Shown: positions 1 to 11,165 of the stretch, piece by piece
How positions within the stretch are numbered: the stretch's first letter is position 1
How the letters are laid out: every line of letters starts with the position of its first letter
Origin: Amanita rubescens
Taxonomy: Eukaryota > Basidiomycota > Agaricomycetes > Agaricales > Amanitaceae
Assembly: GCA_015039365.1 (NCBI GenBank)
Contig: WION01000091.1
Location: 62,001-126,000, forward strand
Length of the DNA: 64,000 nucleotides
Direction: 5' to 3'
Translations under genes and position numbers: made by a program
Notes under the pieces: model-generated
The model's input: only the letters and a program-made list of their open reading frames with translations
The model's database searches: none
Told to the model about the DNA's origin: nothing

Positions 1-1130
1 AATGTTTTTGTAATACTGTCTGGTACTCCTTGATGTCGGCGTGTGCTGCTTGTCAGAATGGGTACTGGCCTACGTACGTTCGATTTGTCGTCGGCCTTTC
101 CAGGAATCGTGAACTTGACCCATTCATCAGATGGCCGAATTATTCAGCAGTTTGCCCCCAAATATATTTGATGGAGTGAGTTCAATGGTCACTGCAGACT
201 GCCCTATTAAAGGAAACCTTTAGGTATCCCAGTCCTATCCCGTCAAATACCAGTGTGCCAAACTGGGCATATGTGAACGTGACAGTGTGTATGATTGATG
301 ATTCCACCTGCTTCTAACTAGTAGTGACTGACAAATGAATTCAGGCAACCAACAATACTTTTAACGTTGCTGCTGCGTCTATCCTCGCAGGTGCGTCTCA
401 CTAGAATCAAAGCGCAGGTGCTGTGATTAACGAATTTTCTTGTATAGCTGAAGATACTCCAACGGATTCTGTATCTCTCACCTCGACATCTGCGTCGACC
501 TCGTTTACGTCAACGTCGGCATCCACATCCACATCGACAACACCGGCATTGATATTAGCATCAATAACACCGGTACCAACATCAAACTCAACTTCTGATT
601 CATCTAAAACTGGTACTATCGCAGGCGGTACTGTCGGAGGTCTTGTCATAGGTTTGCTTGTTGCGACATTCCTGTTGTGGCTCCGTATGAGGCACAGGCG
701 CTCCAGAATCGTTGTTCACGCATCGCCACAAGTGAATGTACAAGTGAATGAACGTGAACGAAGTATTATGAGCGTGCGTTGCTCATTGACTGAGTCTCCT
801 TCATCTCTTGTATTACGTCCTCTACCAACCGAATCTTCAACATCTATGCAGCCAATGTTTTTGCACGCCCATCGGGAGCCCTGTGTGAGTATTTCCGTTG
901 CTGCTGTCCGACTCTGGATGCTGATAAAAAGACCATAGGATACTGACGATATCTCTAACTCATCTCGCATCCCACTGGCAAGGGTCGAGCGCACGCCGCG
1001 GAGCGAACTGCTTTCCGACGCTTCATGTCCACTCGGCGAATCCTCGCAACCTTTAGGTAGTGGAGGGTTTTACCAACCCGGAGGGGGCTCCTGGAGGGAT
1101 TCCTGTGTTACGTGGGTTTCAAGGGAATGA
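1..1130 (+). CDS. TM-family protein, copy 1 (5' end outside window, B-type last exon)
   Basis: The gene enters the window inside exon 3, at the cysteine motif CFCNTVWYSLMSACAACQ. Inferred exons are 1-73, 131-175, 224-284, 345-390, 448-884 and 939-1130; exons 4-6 have the same lengths (45, 61, 46 nt) as in other copies. The visible protein has the cysteine-rich ectodomain with SNTSVPNWAY, a Ser/Thr-rich stalk, a glycine-rich membrane helix followed by basic residues (RMRHRRSR), and a cytosolic tail. The tail differs from copies 2-7: it lacks the Pro-rich stretch and ends in a 64-codon exon starting DTDDIS and ending CVTWVSRE, called B-type here. Function is unknown. I recall similar cysteine motifs in uncharacterised Agaricomycete proteins but could not check. 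Frame is open throughout. Confidence 0.75.
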
Positions 1131-1145
1131 TTCAAGTTACCATAG

Positions 1146-1445
1146 GAATCTGACGACATGCTTGTCACATCCTCTACTATTAGCCCACGGTTCAGAGGTG
1201 AGGGTCCGCGTGGACTGCTTCACAACACGGTTTATAATTGGGGTCGAGTTGGACAGTACGATACTGATATCCCTAAGCTAATAGCATTTACGAGCATGTT
1301 GATAAGCGTCGTGTCTGCATCGGCGAGGTTTATTTCAATCGTATTCATTTCATTTCGGGTTGGGGCTGACCGTCAAGTAAGTATCTTGTTTTCTATGGTC
1401 AACTTGTGCCACACGTTGAAAGTGAAAGAACAATCATTTTACTAA
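1146..1445 (+). other. possible alternative (A-type) last exon of copy 1
   Basis: Just downstream of the B-type last exon, a TAG acceptor at 1143-1145 is followed by an open segment homologous to the last exon of all other TM-family copies (SDDM..TSSTISPRFR, then PRGLL, WGRVGQY, DIPKL). Splicing from the donor at 885 to 1146 keeps the frame (phase 0). The stop that follows DIPEL in the other copies is lost here, so the frame runs on to 1445. It could be a usable alternative exon or a relic kept open by chance; RNA data would decide. Confidence 0.5.
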
Positions 1446-3139
1446 TGCCCTCTGCTCTTCTCACGAGTGGAAGCGCGAAGCAGGATGCGTAAGACGGGCT
1501 TACGCGTGGATTTAATTTTGAAATTTTGAGTTAGTACAGGTGCCGGACTCGACTGACGGCACTGGTATGGGATTACATATATGCCATGATTTTTGTTTTA
1601 TGAGTGCTAGCTATACCTACTATATATTTACTTTTTTGATATATCTTGTTTGGAGATTTCAAGTTGATGTTAGGGGTCGCGTGCGCGCGTTTCGGTGTGG
1701 GCCAAGCGGGGTTTAGCCACGCTCGATTCGATTTGCTCTAGTAGGACACGGTCCCGGGCAGGCTATTCTCCTCTCCGCAGTCCCTCCACGCCCCTCCACG
1801 ATCGCCACTATACCAGCAGTCCTCATCCTAGCCTCATCAACAGCAACTAAAGTTCGACTCTCCTCCCTACTATTCAATCGACTCTGCATTCCCCATCCTG
1901 CTTCCCAGTGCCAGACTTGTCTCACTTCGCACATCATGGGCAAGCAGAACTCGATCTGGGTTCATTCATGGTCCAGGCACGGTTGAACCGAACGCGACGG
2001 AGACAAGGAGTTGACGTTACGTGCTACATCTGTAGGCATTGGTCTTGCTCCCCGTCACTAAAGTCGAGGATCAAGATGCACGAGGGTGGATCTTCTCTTC
2101 TCGGGAAGCGTTGCTTGTGCTTACTGACGAAAGTGCTGCGAAAGAAGAGCAACGAGCCAAAAACGGATGTATTCAATGCTCGCATTACAACAAATATATC
2201 TCCTTAAGGAGTCAGGGTCGGGCATCCTGGAGAGGGTCGTGGGGTCGAGGTGGGAACTGGAGCCACGCGAGAGGGTTACAGAGGCGTGTTGGCATTTCAT
2301 TTTTCTCCACTGAGGGAACTGATCGCGAGGCAGGAAGGCGAATTGGCCTCGCCGTTGGCAAATTCAGGACTCACACCGCAAAGCTCTTTCATTCGTCTTC
2401 CAACGCACCTCGAGTTGGACAACTTAGGCTTCCCCCAACATCCGCGGGCAGTGTACCTGGCAGCGCCATCGCGGACGGTTTTTCACTGACCCTGGTTCGT
2501 GGGATATCCAGCAGCTCAACGCCAGCGACCTGGTGATGTGGTTGGCAGAGGTCGAGAAGCTGAAAAGAATGAATGAATCCAAATGAGCGAGGGGTCGTTC
2601 TGTCTACGGAACAGAATGACATGTTACAAGGTTGCGCCGTTGCATGATGGCGTGGAGACTCCTGAAGGCTTTAGCCTGGCTTATGAGGGGATCAAGCCGG
2701 ATGTAGCTGCGCCTCTTCATCTCTCATCAGGAAAGAAGGGCAACATGCCAGGTGGTTTAACAAAGATTTGGCAGGCAAAGGGCCTGCGACCGCCACCATC
2801 TCCTCTCAGCTTCTCACCACCCTCATCATCAGTCATTTCGTGGAATTCGGACAAAAACCATCACGAGGTGACGCCCCCTTCCAAGGTCGCTTCGGCCTCG
2901 ACAACATCATGGAGTTTCCTGGAGTAGTATGGAATCCATCTTCACTGCCGTTCACGATGGATCACGATCATTATGTACACTTTGTCCGATACGGGCCGTC
3001 ATAGAACGTCCTTGTTGATTGTAACGTGTAAGCTATACCAAAACAAGCAAACGGCGCCTATTACTGGTGGAGCAATCAAACTTAACAAGAAAAAAACGTA
3101 CGTACACCAACCTCTTCCTCTTCCTCGGCTCCTGGATCC
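1446..3139. other. intergenic, with coding-like but broken stretches
   Basis: No intact gene could be modelled. The stretch at about 2250-2590 looks coding in two successive frames (FHFSPLRELIARQEGEL in one, NASDLVMWLAEVEKLKRM in another), which suggests a decayed gene. A further open piece lies at 2750-3003. I do not recognise the product. The last 100 bases are the promoter and leader of TM-family copy 2. Confidence 0.3.
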
Positions 3140-4523
3140 ATGATACTCCATGTCTTTCAATGGCTTCAACTTCTAGTAGCTATAATAGCTCCTGTTAGCT
3201 TTGCTCAGGACACGGGCAATGTACCAAACTGCACAGATGACCAATATGATTGGGTGAGCGCGTGTCTTGCATCCCTGCTGGCTCAACACTGACCAGAGTA
3301 GACATATAATTCAATGGGTCAGAGTCCCTGTTACGTCGCTGACGTTTTAATGACACAATGCATCGGACATCGTACGATCCTTTTTTCTGATAATCTATCC
3401 CGAGTCAGTTGAGCTGACGGTAGTTCGTCCAGCGTATTCTATGGTGCCTCTTCAACGCCCGGGGCTAGCATATGTGATTCCCGAAGCCCCGTCCAACCCC
3501 TCATGCTATTGCAATTCGATCTGGTATTCGCTAATCTCAGCATGTGCTGTTTGTCAGAATGGGACCTGGCTCACGTACGTTAACGTAGTCATTTGCTTCT
3601 CCGAGAATCGTGAACTTAACTGATTGCTCAGATGGCCAGAATACATACTATATTGCCACAGCGTTGTATATTTGACGGTGTGGGTTCAATTTTCGGCACA
3701 AGACAGCACTATTAAGGGAAATCTCCAGGTATCCCTTTCATATCCCGTCAAATACTAGTGTGCCAGGGTGGGCTTATCTAAACGTGACGGTACGTTTGAT
3801 TGACGATCCTGCCCGCTTCGAATGAGTAATAAACAAATCAATTTAGGCAACGAACAACAGTTTTGATCTTGGGGCGGCGTCTAACCTCGCTGGTGGGCCT
3901 CACTAGAAACGAAGCACAAGTACAATGATTAATACGTTTTCTACTTGTATAGCTGGACTTGGTGTGACGGCTCCTTTATCTTTTGTATCGACATCGGCGA
4001 CATCAGCATCAGCACCGACATCACCGACATCGACATCAAACTCCTCTTTTCATTCATCTGAAACCAATGCAGGTACGATCGCAGGAGGCGTCATCGGAGG
4101 TGTCCTTGGAGGGGCGTTAATCTCGGCATTGTTGTTCTGGCTTTACACGAAGCGCAAGGCCTCCCGGCTTAACCCTGAGATGTCGGAGCCCCCTCCATTA
4201 ACTCGGTTTTCGACGGTTCCGTCGCCTCCACCTCATCCACCGACTGGCACTTCAGCTGCTCCCTCGCCTCCTCCGCCGACCGCCGCTTCTCCGAATCTTA
4301 TGCACCAAGAATATCAACAAGCTCTTCCAAAAACCTATGTGAGCATTTGTTACCATCATTTTGACTTGGGATACTAATATAAATGCCATAGGATCCTGAC
4401 GACATCCCTACATCCTCTACTTTCCCCCGGTTCAGGCCCGAAGCCCCGCGCGGGCTACTTCCCAACACGGAAGATCATTGGGGTCAAGTAGGACAATACT
4501 ATGCTGATATCCCTGAGCTTTGA
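3140..4523 (+). CDS. TM-family protein, copy 2 (secreted Cys-rich ectodomain, one TM helix)
   Basis: Reference copy of the family: eight exons (3140-3253, 3302-3371, 3433-3574, 3632-3679, 3729-3789, 3847-3892, 3953-4338, 4392-4523), 332 residues. Residues 1-22 form a signal peptide (MILHVFQWLQLLV...SFA). The ectodomain carries NSMGQSPCYVADV, then CYCNSIWYSLISACAVCQ, then SNTSVPGWAYLNVT. A Ser/Thr-rich stalk likely to be O-glycosylated precedes a single helix at about 201-225 (GTIAGG...LLFWLY) and a basic stop-transfer TKRK. The cytosolic tail of about 105 residues is Pro/Ser-rich and ends in the A-type exon DPDDIPTSST...YYADIPEL. The layout resembles a type I surface glycoprotein or sensor. 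No enzymatic domain is visible and the role is unknown. Confidence 0.8.
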
Positions 4524-4699
4524 GTAGTTTTTATGACAAGGTCGATGAGTATGACGTCTGAATTGGTGAAGGTTAAATGGTGTTTATATTACTCTGGGTT
4601 TGTAGTACTGTTAATCAATTACTGGATATTTTATTTTCAATATGCGCTTGAAAAAAGCATGTGTGTTGTTGGGTTGACGGAACACAGAACTGCGAACAT

Positions 4700-5195
4700 G
4701 GCTCGCTAACAGTAGTAACTCCTGTAGTCGTTGCCCAGATATCATATCCGGACTGTTCAGACCAGTTCGGCTGGGTGAGTGCTTGCCTTGCATGACTGCT
4801 GGCTCAACACAACTTGGTTAATGATTCAAGATATGATGTCCTTGCGTCGCCCATTGACCAAGTCTCCAACTCTTATCTTCCCTCCTCCGCCAACCGAATT
4901 TCCAACCGAGCCGCCAGTGTCTTTGCATGCCTTTCAAGAACCTCGTGTAAGTATTTCTGTTGCCATCGTTTGACTTGTGATGCTGATACAAATACCGTAG
5001 AATGCCGCGCTGACAACATCTCCACCTCGTCTCCCATCTCACTGATAAGGATCCGAGTCGGCTGAGCGAACCGCTTTCCGACCGTCCACCTGGGCAATCA
5101 CCGCAACCGTCTTTAGTCGGTGTAGAGTTTTACCAACTCAAAGGGGGTTCCAGTGTTACGTGGGTTTCCAGTTTGGGGTTGTTAAAGTTATCGTC
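4700..5195 (+). pseudogene. internally deleted TM-family relic (exon 1 fused to 3' end)
   Basis: The 3' part of a family exon 1 is readable up to a normal donor at 4775 (VVTPVVVAQ, then PDCSDQFGW). About 50 nt later the sequence matches the end of the B-type exon 7 (LTKSP...PPPPTEFPTEPPVSLHAFQEP) with its donor at 4947, followed by an acceptor at 4998-5000 and a B-type last exon. Exons 2-6 and the membrane segment are missing, and the last exon has lost its frame through a small insertion near 5004. It therefore records a deletion within a B-type gene. Confidence 0.7.
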
Positions 5196-5636
5196 AAGCG
5201 AAGCGGCTGTTTCAGGTAGACGGGTTGTGTTTGCCATCTATCTTAGGAGCACATGGGTATGTGGAGAAGTTACTGTCAGTGGGAGCGAGTGATAGTCATC
5301 AAGTCCGAGTCAGTGACGCGCTTCGGCACGGCTGCACTACATACCCACCAATAGGGGTGCCGTGTTGACGCGTCGGGACGCGTGTAGTAGTGCCGCGTCA
5401 CGTGAATTCTGGGGTCCTTTTCCCATTACGCTCAACTTCAATCAGCATCTGTACGTGGCTTCACTTAAAGATCCCATCGGAAAATAGTATGCCGTGGGCA
5501 CATACAACTACTACTTGATTGGTAACAACGCTACGTCAGCATGCGGCACTCAAGCGACACTGCTTAGGTCTCTCAATGACTATAATAGTCATTGTGTGGC
5601 GTATATGACCCGTGGATCGGTTGAAAGAACCAGAAA
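5196..5636 (+). promoter_or_regulatory. intergenic leader of questin-oxidase-like copy 1
   Basis: No gene was seen. The 12-mer TCTGGGGTCCTT at 5408-5419 recurs at 15315-15326 upstream of the second questin-oxidase-like gene, in both cases roughly 220-280 nt before the start codon and followed by CAACTTCAA. This may be a conserved promoter element or residual duplication homology. A GC-rich stretch with repeated ACGCG lies at about 5350-5400. Confidence 0.35.
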
Positions 5637-7340
5637 ATGTCCAAGTCATCGGGAAAGCCTACTGCGGCGCTTGATTCTCTTTTCCCTACCCCTTCTCCCC
5701 CACCGAGTCTTGTTGCTCCCACTCGCTGGGCGGGGATTACGCCCCAGACGGTACAGGTGCTCAAGAAGGTGCTCAAGGATAACTATGAGCGATGGCATAT
5801 CTTTTTCAATGATCGTGGATTCCACAAGTACGTGGTCTTTGGCTAATATGTATATTTGACGGCATGTCTGACCTTTTGGGTTCCAGTCATGCTGTTCATC
5901 GTATTTTGGCTTTGTGGGCTTTAGGAGCCGATGAAGCGATTATCGAGGTGGGCTACGAAACGGATAGCTCATATTTGAGGGAGACGTATCCTTCTCCGAA
6001 TCCCATTACAGTTGGGAATTTTAAAGAGCACCTTGGAGACGCTAAGTAAGTTCCATAGCCAAAAGTTCGACCAGGTTCATGACATTCCGCTCCGTTTCGT
6101 AGGTATTAGAGTGCTTATTTGGAATTCTTCTCGCGCGAGGTCCTTGACCTTGGCCTGCCTGGGGCTTTGGAAAAATACATCTTTTCTCGCGAGTTCAATT
6201 TTAGTAAGGACGGAGAGCCGCTGCGTATGCTGGACCGTTTCATTTCTGGATTGCTCCATCCTTTTATACATACCGGATACGGGTACGAGTTTGGTCTCCC
6301 TGGAATTGTTGCGGAAGGTATGTCTTTGCGTGAAGCCCCGATATCAGACTTAAAACATCATGACCAGGTCTCGCTCAAACGGCGCTTCATGAGACCAACT
6401 TTCGGGATGTGATCAATGCCGAGTTCTTCAACAAGTACGCTGGGAATACGGCAGCACTGAAAGTCAAACCCACACACGCGCTGACCATCCTTTCTCGTGT
6501 TCTCAAGGACGAGCGCTTGGCCGGTGCCCCTGAGCACCTGAGCCAACAAAGTGATCTCACCGCAACTGTCTCGAAGTATGCAGATATCATTTGTGAATAC
6601 GTCGAACAATGGGATACGGAAACAGCAGATCCGAACAACACAACTCGTAAATTTGAAGAGCTTGTATGGACGAACGTGGCTATCTATGGCACGTCTGGCT
6701 TTAAGCAAGGAGCAGAATTCAAGAATGATTTTGCCTTGTGAGTAATGTCCCGTGTGGATATCGCCTTTCATCAATTGACTGGCTCTGATGTAGCATGCAT
6801 CTCGTTACGTCGGCTATATTCCTCCCATCTGTGCTTTCTTTTTTGTCCCCTCCTTCGCAGGACCTCCTCCTTCGTGTTTACTTTGCATCGACTCTTGCTT
6901 TTTATGTAATCCGCGGCCGACCGAGCCTCAATATCAAGTCATTTTACGAATATCAAGAAACCGTGTACCCACTTCCGGGAGGGGCGTTGCCAACCCCGCA
7001 CGAGACCGCTCTCCCTCGTGCCGCTGCGGATCCAAACAGGGTAAAAGCTGTTACTCCCAATCCGTGGCTTCCTATCATCGCAACGAGCCTTGTGCACCCT
7101 AACGAGCATCTTGTCAAACTTCAGCGGGCGTTAGCTCAGTTTAACACATTGTTTGGCGCGAGAGGTCAAGGTGGGAAAGAGGGTGGTTTGGAAGGAGCCA
7201 CGCAAGAGATGAAAGATGCAGAGTTGCTGGATGGGACTTTGTTCATCCGGGTGGCCGGGTTGACGGCGAAGAAGATGGGGAGAGTTAGGGAGGGTGAAGT
7301 CAATGGGGACTGGGATTTCACGGGGCTTCGACGCAATTGA
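5637..7340 (+). pseudogene. questin-oxidase-like gene, copy 1 (in-frame stop in exon 3)
   Basis: Exons inferred by comparison with the paralogue at 15594: 5637-5827, 5887-6045, 6103-6317, 6368-6737, 6794-7340 (494 codons). The first junction creates FHN-H, followed by AVHRILALWALGAD; later come HPFIHTGYGYEF, GIVAEG-LAQTALH and a C-terminal TPNPWLPII, all typical of the questin oxidase-like (DUF4243, AflY/MdpL) family of Baeyer-Villiger-type oxygenases in fungal polyketide pathways. Exon 3 begins AA-G TAT TAG (stop at 6107-6109) where the paralogue has TGG, so translation would end after 118 residues. All other exons stay open and well conserved, so the change is recent, or another splice form avoids it; I found no in-frame alternative. 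Confidence 0.8.
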
Positions 7341-7679
7341 GTAGAGTAAGGAAGTTTTGAATTCTGTGTATTTCTAGTGGTTGGTACTTCTGGGGCAGGA
7401 CGCGAGTGACAGGACGTTCGTAGCAGTAACGTACTTGCACTGAAAAACTGGAACGAACGGTTGTTCCCTAAAACACGTGACCAATGAATAGCGCGTCACC
7501 GCCGCCACATTACTCCGTGGTTTTCGTACACTCAAGTTACCTTTAAGGATGGTATACACGCACTGGTATGTGGTAGTATATCCATCCAATCCACCCACTC
7601 ATGCTCCGCTGACGCAGCTTTACTAGCTACAGGTTGCATGACATTGCCGCTACTCTGCGCCGTGCGGGCGCGCCTGTGT
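7341..7679. other. short intergenic stretch
   Basis: 3' flank of the questin-oxidase-like gene leading into the minisatellite block. Nothing supportable was seen. Confidence 0.5.
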
Positions 7680-8600
7680 TTTCTCTGTCGTTCCACGCAC
7701 CATCACGCCCCCGACCAGCTATAGTTTTCTGGCCCCATCCTATACCCAGCTAGCTGTGGTTCTCCTACACCATCTTAGCCCCACCCAATCGTGGTTTCCT
7801 CGCACCATCCCACCCGCACCCAAGCATAGTTTTTTTGCACCAGCTTAGTCCCGCTCCGCTGCAGTTTTCTCGTACCATCGACCCCACCCGGGCATAGTTT
7901 TTTCGTGCCATCTCACGCCAGACTAGCTGTGGTTCTCTCGCACCATCCAAGCCCCACCCACTCGCAGTTTCCTCGCACCATCGCACCCTCGACCGGTTAT
8001 AGTTTTCTCGCACCATCTCAATCCCCGCCCGACTATGGTTTCTTCGCACCACTGACCAGCTATAGTTTTTTTTCGTACCACCTCAATCCCACCCAGGTAT
8101 TGTTTCGTCGTACCACCGACCAGTTATAGTTTTCTCGTACCACCTCGACCCCGCCCAGCTATGGTCTCCTCGCACCACCGACCAGATATAGTTTTCTCGC
8201 ACCACCTCGACCTCGCCCAGCTATAGTTTCGTCGCACCACCGACCATAGTTTTCTCGCACCACCTCGACCCCGCCCAGCTATGGTTTTGTCGCACCACCG
8301 ACCAGCTGTAGTTTTCTCACATCACCTCGACCCCGCCCAGCTATGGTCTCCTCGCACCACCAACCAGATACTATAGTTTTCTCGCACCACCTCGACCCCG
8401 CCCAGCTATGGTTTCCTCGCACCATCTCAATCGCACCCAGCTATGGTGTCCTCGCACCACCAACTAGTTATAGTTTTCCCGCACCACTTCGACCTTGCCC
8501 AGCTATGGTCTCCTTGCACCACCAACTGGCTATAGTTTTCTCACACCACCTCGAACCCGCCCAGCTATTGTCTCTTTGCACCACCGACGGGCTATAGTTT
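7680..8600 (+). repeat. minisatellite block A (about 30/60-bp units)
   Basis: Tandem, imperfect units built from two related halves of about 30 bp, around CCCAGCTATGGTTTTCTCGC and CACCACCGACCAGCTATAG. Units grow more regular towards 8100-8600. Many frames stay open only because of the repeat; no coding function is inferred. The reverse complement of this unit makes up the block at 13195-13640. Confidence 0.85.
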
Positions 8601-9060
8601 TCATGCCCCCGCCTGCGGTATTCTTACACTAGCGCCCCATGGTTTTCCAGAACCATTCTCCATGCCTTCGCCCGTGGTTTTTTTACACCAGTACCCCCAT
8701 GGTTTTTGAGAACCATTCTCCACCCCCTTGCCCGTGGTTTTCCTACACCGGCACCTCCATGGTTTTTTAGAACTGTTCCCCACACCCTCGCCCGCGGTTT
8801 CCATACACCAGAAATCCCATGGTTCTTGAGAACCATCTCCCACGCCCCCGCCCGCGGTTTTCTTACACCAGCCCCTCCCTGGTTCTCGAGAACTGTTTGC
8901 TACACCCCAGCCTGCGGTTTTCTTGCACCAGCAACCTCATAGTTCCCGAGAACCATCCCCCACGCCCCCGCCCGCGGTTTTCTTACACCAGCACCCCCAT
9001 GACTTTTTAGAACGTTCGCTACGCCCTCGCCCGCGGTGTTCTTACACTGGCACCTTCATG
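8601..9060 (+). repeat. minisatellite block B (60-bp units, each with a palindrome)
   Basis: At least seven units with a strict 60-bp spacing; the shared core starts near 8642, 8702, 8762, 8822, 8882, 8942 and 9002. Each has a core of type GGTTCTNNAGAACC (perfect at about 8822) followed by a CGCCCGCGGTTTTCTTACAC-like stretch. The inverted counterpart is at 13690-14430. Confidence 0.85.
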
Positions 9061-9500
9061 GTTTTTGTGACCAGGCAGGTGCTTGTGCATCCTTGCCTGG
9101 TTACAGTTTTCTCTCACAATGTTAAGGGTGTGGTGTTCACGCTCCATTACTCGCAGCCCAACTAAGGTTTTCAGTGCTTACACCCACCACGCAGTGGTTT
9201 TCCCGCACATCCCGACCGCTCAGCCGTAGTGTTTGCGCACCATCGCCCAGCCACTGCTCAGTGGTTTTCCCTCACCATACCCACTCGGCTGTGATTTTCT
9301 CGTACCATCGTACTCCCACTCAGGCTTCAGAAGTTCAGCTGTAGTGTTCCCACACCATCGTGCATCTCCCGCACCGCATCGCCCGCCTGCTCAGCTGGCC
9401 TCCCGTTCCGCAGTGGTTGTCCCGCACCGTCACCCACCTGCTCCGCCACGGTTTTATCTCGCCGCATACCTCTGCTGCCGCTGTTACTTGACTTATTCAG
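9061..9500 (+). repeat. degenerate minisatellite edge
   Basis: Diverged units with recurring CAGTGGTTTTCCCGCACC-like pieces at irregular spacing. They look like older, decayed members of the adjoining blocks. Confidence 0.6.
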
Positions 9501-10127
9501 CATGAAGGCCTCATCGCTTGCATCAAGTATATCCTATTCCAATCAAGGCCCCATCACCTTCTATTTTTTTCGCCTTTCAACAATCAAAACATGATCGATT
9601 ATCTCCATGAATCATGTTCTATCATGTTTCACAAACATCATCACTCATAATGAGGTCACCGTCCACCCCGAAGTCATATGGTATCATCAACTTTAATCGG
9701 GCACTTACTGCGCTATGCGCCTTCCCATAGGCCTATTTTCGCACTCCGCTGCACGTGTCCATTACTTAGGTATAAATTGCGTAAATTTTCAACTGTGAGC
9801 TGTCTTCCGTCGTCTTTCTCCTTTCTGGATGAAACTGCACGAGGGTGGTTGTTGTTCAACGGCAGGCCAGCCCTACCCTCTCTGACTATCAAAACTTGTC
9901 AGGTATGTAACCCTCCCAAAGTCTGCAGAATGCCTCTGATCCACGGGACCTTAGTGACGGATGGACAGGAAATCCACAGTCCGGATCCGGGTTTGGCTGC
10001 GCCTACCCGCATTGGACCTATCCAGCGATCCGATCATAGGATGGACGCTTCCTCGCTCTCGGGGTGCAATGCACCCGTTCACAGCAAGGTTTGCTTGCCC
10101 AATCCTTAGAGATTGTTGTTCGATTAA
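9501..10127. other. no recognisable gene
   Basis: One plus-strand frame stays open at 9678-10109, but its translation has no recognisable domain, signal peptide or splice context. It is not called as a gene. Confidence 0.3.
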
Positions 10128-10850
10128 TCAATACTGTGCCCATGACTGATTGTCTAATAAGTAGAGTAAACGATACATAGCTTGGCCGAGCAGAACGATA
10201 TGTAGAAATGTATCTATCGCTGCACTACCAGTCATACTAATAAGTGCCGTGTGGGTGTGTATGCCAAGCTGAAACAGGTGGTCAGCAGTTTCGAGGCTAG
10301 TAGTTGTGAGCCTCGTGGCAAGTAACGTGTGATGCATTGCGCTCATTGCATGATCACCGGGCGAGGTCAAGGGGTGGATTGGAGATCATGTAGAACTGAG
10401 CACATAGTGTAAGCATTGCCATGTCGAATATGTCACCAGCAATGAACGCAGGATGTTTTGGGAGTGTTCCAGATGAGCTCGTAGTCTTGAAGAGCGAACC
10501 AATTTTGTGAATGCCGAGGTCGGCGATGACTTGGGGTGCGAGCGCCATGGTGGACGTGAGTGCTGGGAGGTCGACGGTGAATTTGAGTTGTTTGGCGGAG
10601 GAGCGGAAGGTTGGATGCGGCGGGTGTCTCGGAAGCTGGAGCAGGACGTGAAGTTAGGTGACCGTACAAGGAGTGGAAGACGGAGAGTGGAAGGGGGAAC
10701 ATACACGACGCTGACGGTTTGATTGATTGTGACAAAGAGTTTGTTGAGCGGACGGCGCAGTGGCATCAGTAGGGTAGAAAACGAAACGAAACGAAACGAC
10801 ATGTGGCCGCACTGGTAGTAGTAGTAGATACCCTTTCCAAATTTCAAATA
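10128..10850 (-). other. coding-like remnant, unrecognised
   Basis: On the minus strand a frame from about 10620 down to 10354 reads like protein (AKQLKFTVDLPALTSTMALA, then DLGIHKIGSLFK and HPAFIAGDIFDMAMLTLCAQ). The neighbouring piece 10370-10128 is hydrophobic (TFLHIVLLGQAMYRLLYLL). The start region and splice structure could not be joined convincingly, so this is either a decayed gene or one whose introns I missed. Product unknown. A short AAACG repeat lies at about 10780-10800. Confidence 0.3.
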
Positions 10851-10942
10851 CTATCTGGGCGTGTTCGTTAGGTACATGAAAACTCTTTGCATTGTATGAG
10901 GTTCAACTAGGCTTTGTCCTCGGCGAGACCGTTTCTGGAGCC

Positions 10943-11165
10943 TGGAATTTGAGCTTGACCGTGAGGATGATTCATATTTAACACGTGTAGCACTTGCGAC
11001 AACTCAGATATATGTAGATTACACGTTATGTGTTATTCAGGAGTTGCTGGAATTTGAGCTCGACCGTGAGGATGATTCATATTTAACATGTGTAGCACAG
11101 TTGCGACAACTCAGATATGTATATGTAGATCTAGGATTACACGTTATGTGTTATTCAGGAGTTGC
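10943..11165 (+). repeat. tandem duplication of 105 and 118 bp
   Basis: Unit 1 (10943-11047) and unit 2 (11048-11165) both start TGGAATTTGAGC and end CAGGAGTTGC. They differ by a few substitutions and insertions of 2 and 11 nt in unit 2. No coding role is apparent. Confidence 0.9.

Noticed and set aside
407..649. Minus-strand frame rich in Asp/Val opposite the Ser/Thr stalk of copy 1
   Set aside because: It is the antisense shadow of the Ser/Thr-rich repeat in the real gene; the same happens at 33076 and 37934.
7765..9165. Many open frames across 7.7-9.2 kb on both strands
   Set aside because: The 60-bp repeat period is a multiple of three, so frames stay open by repetition; no start context, domain or splice structure supports a protein.
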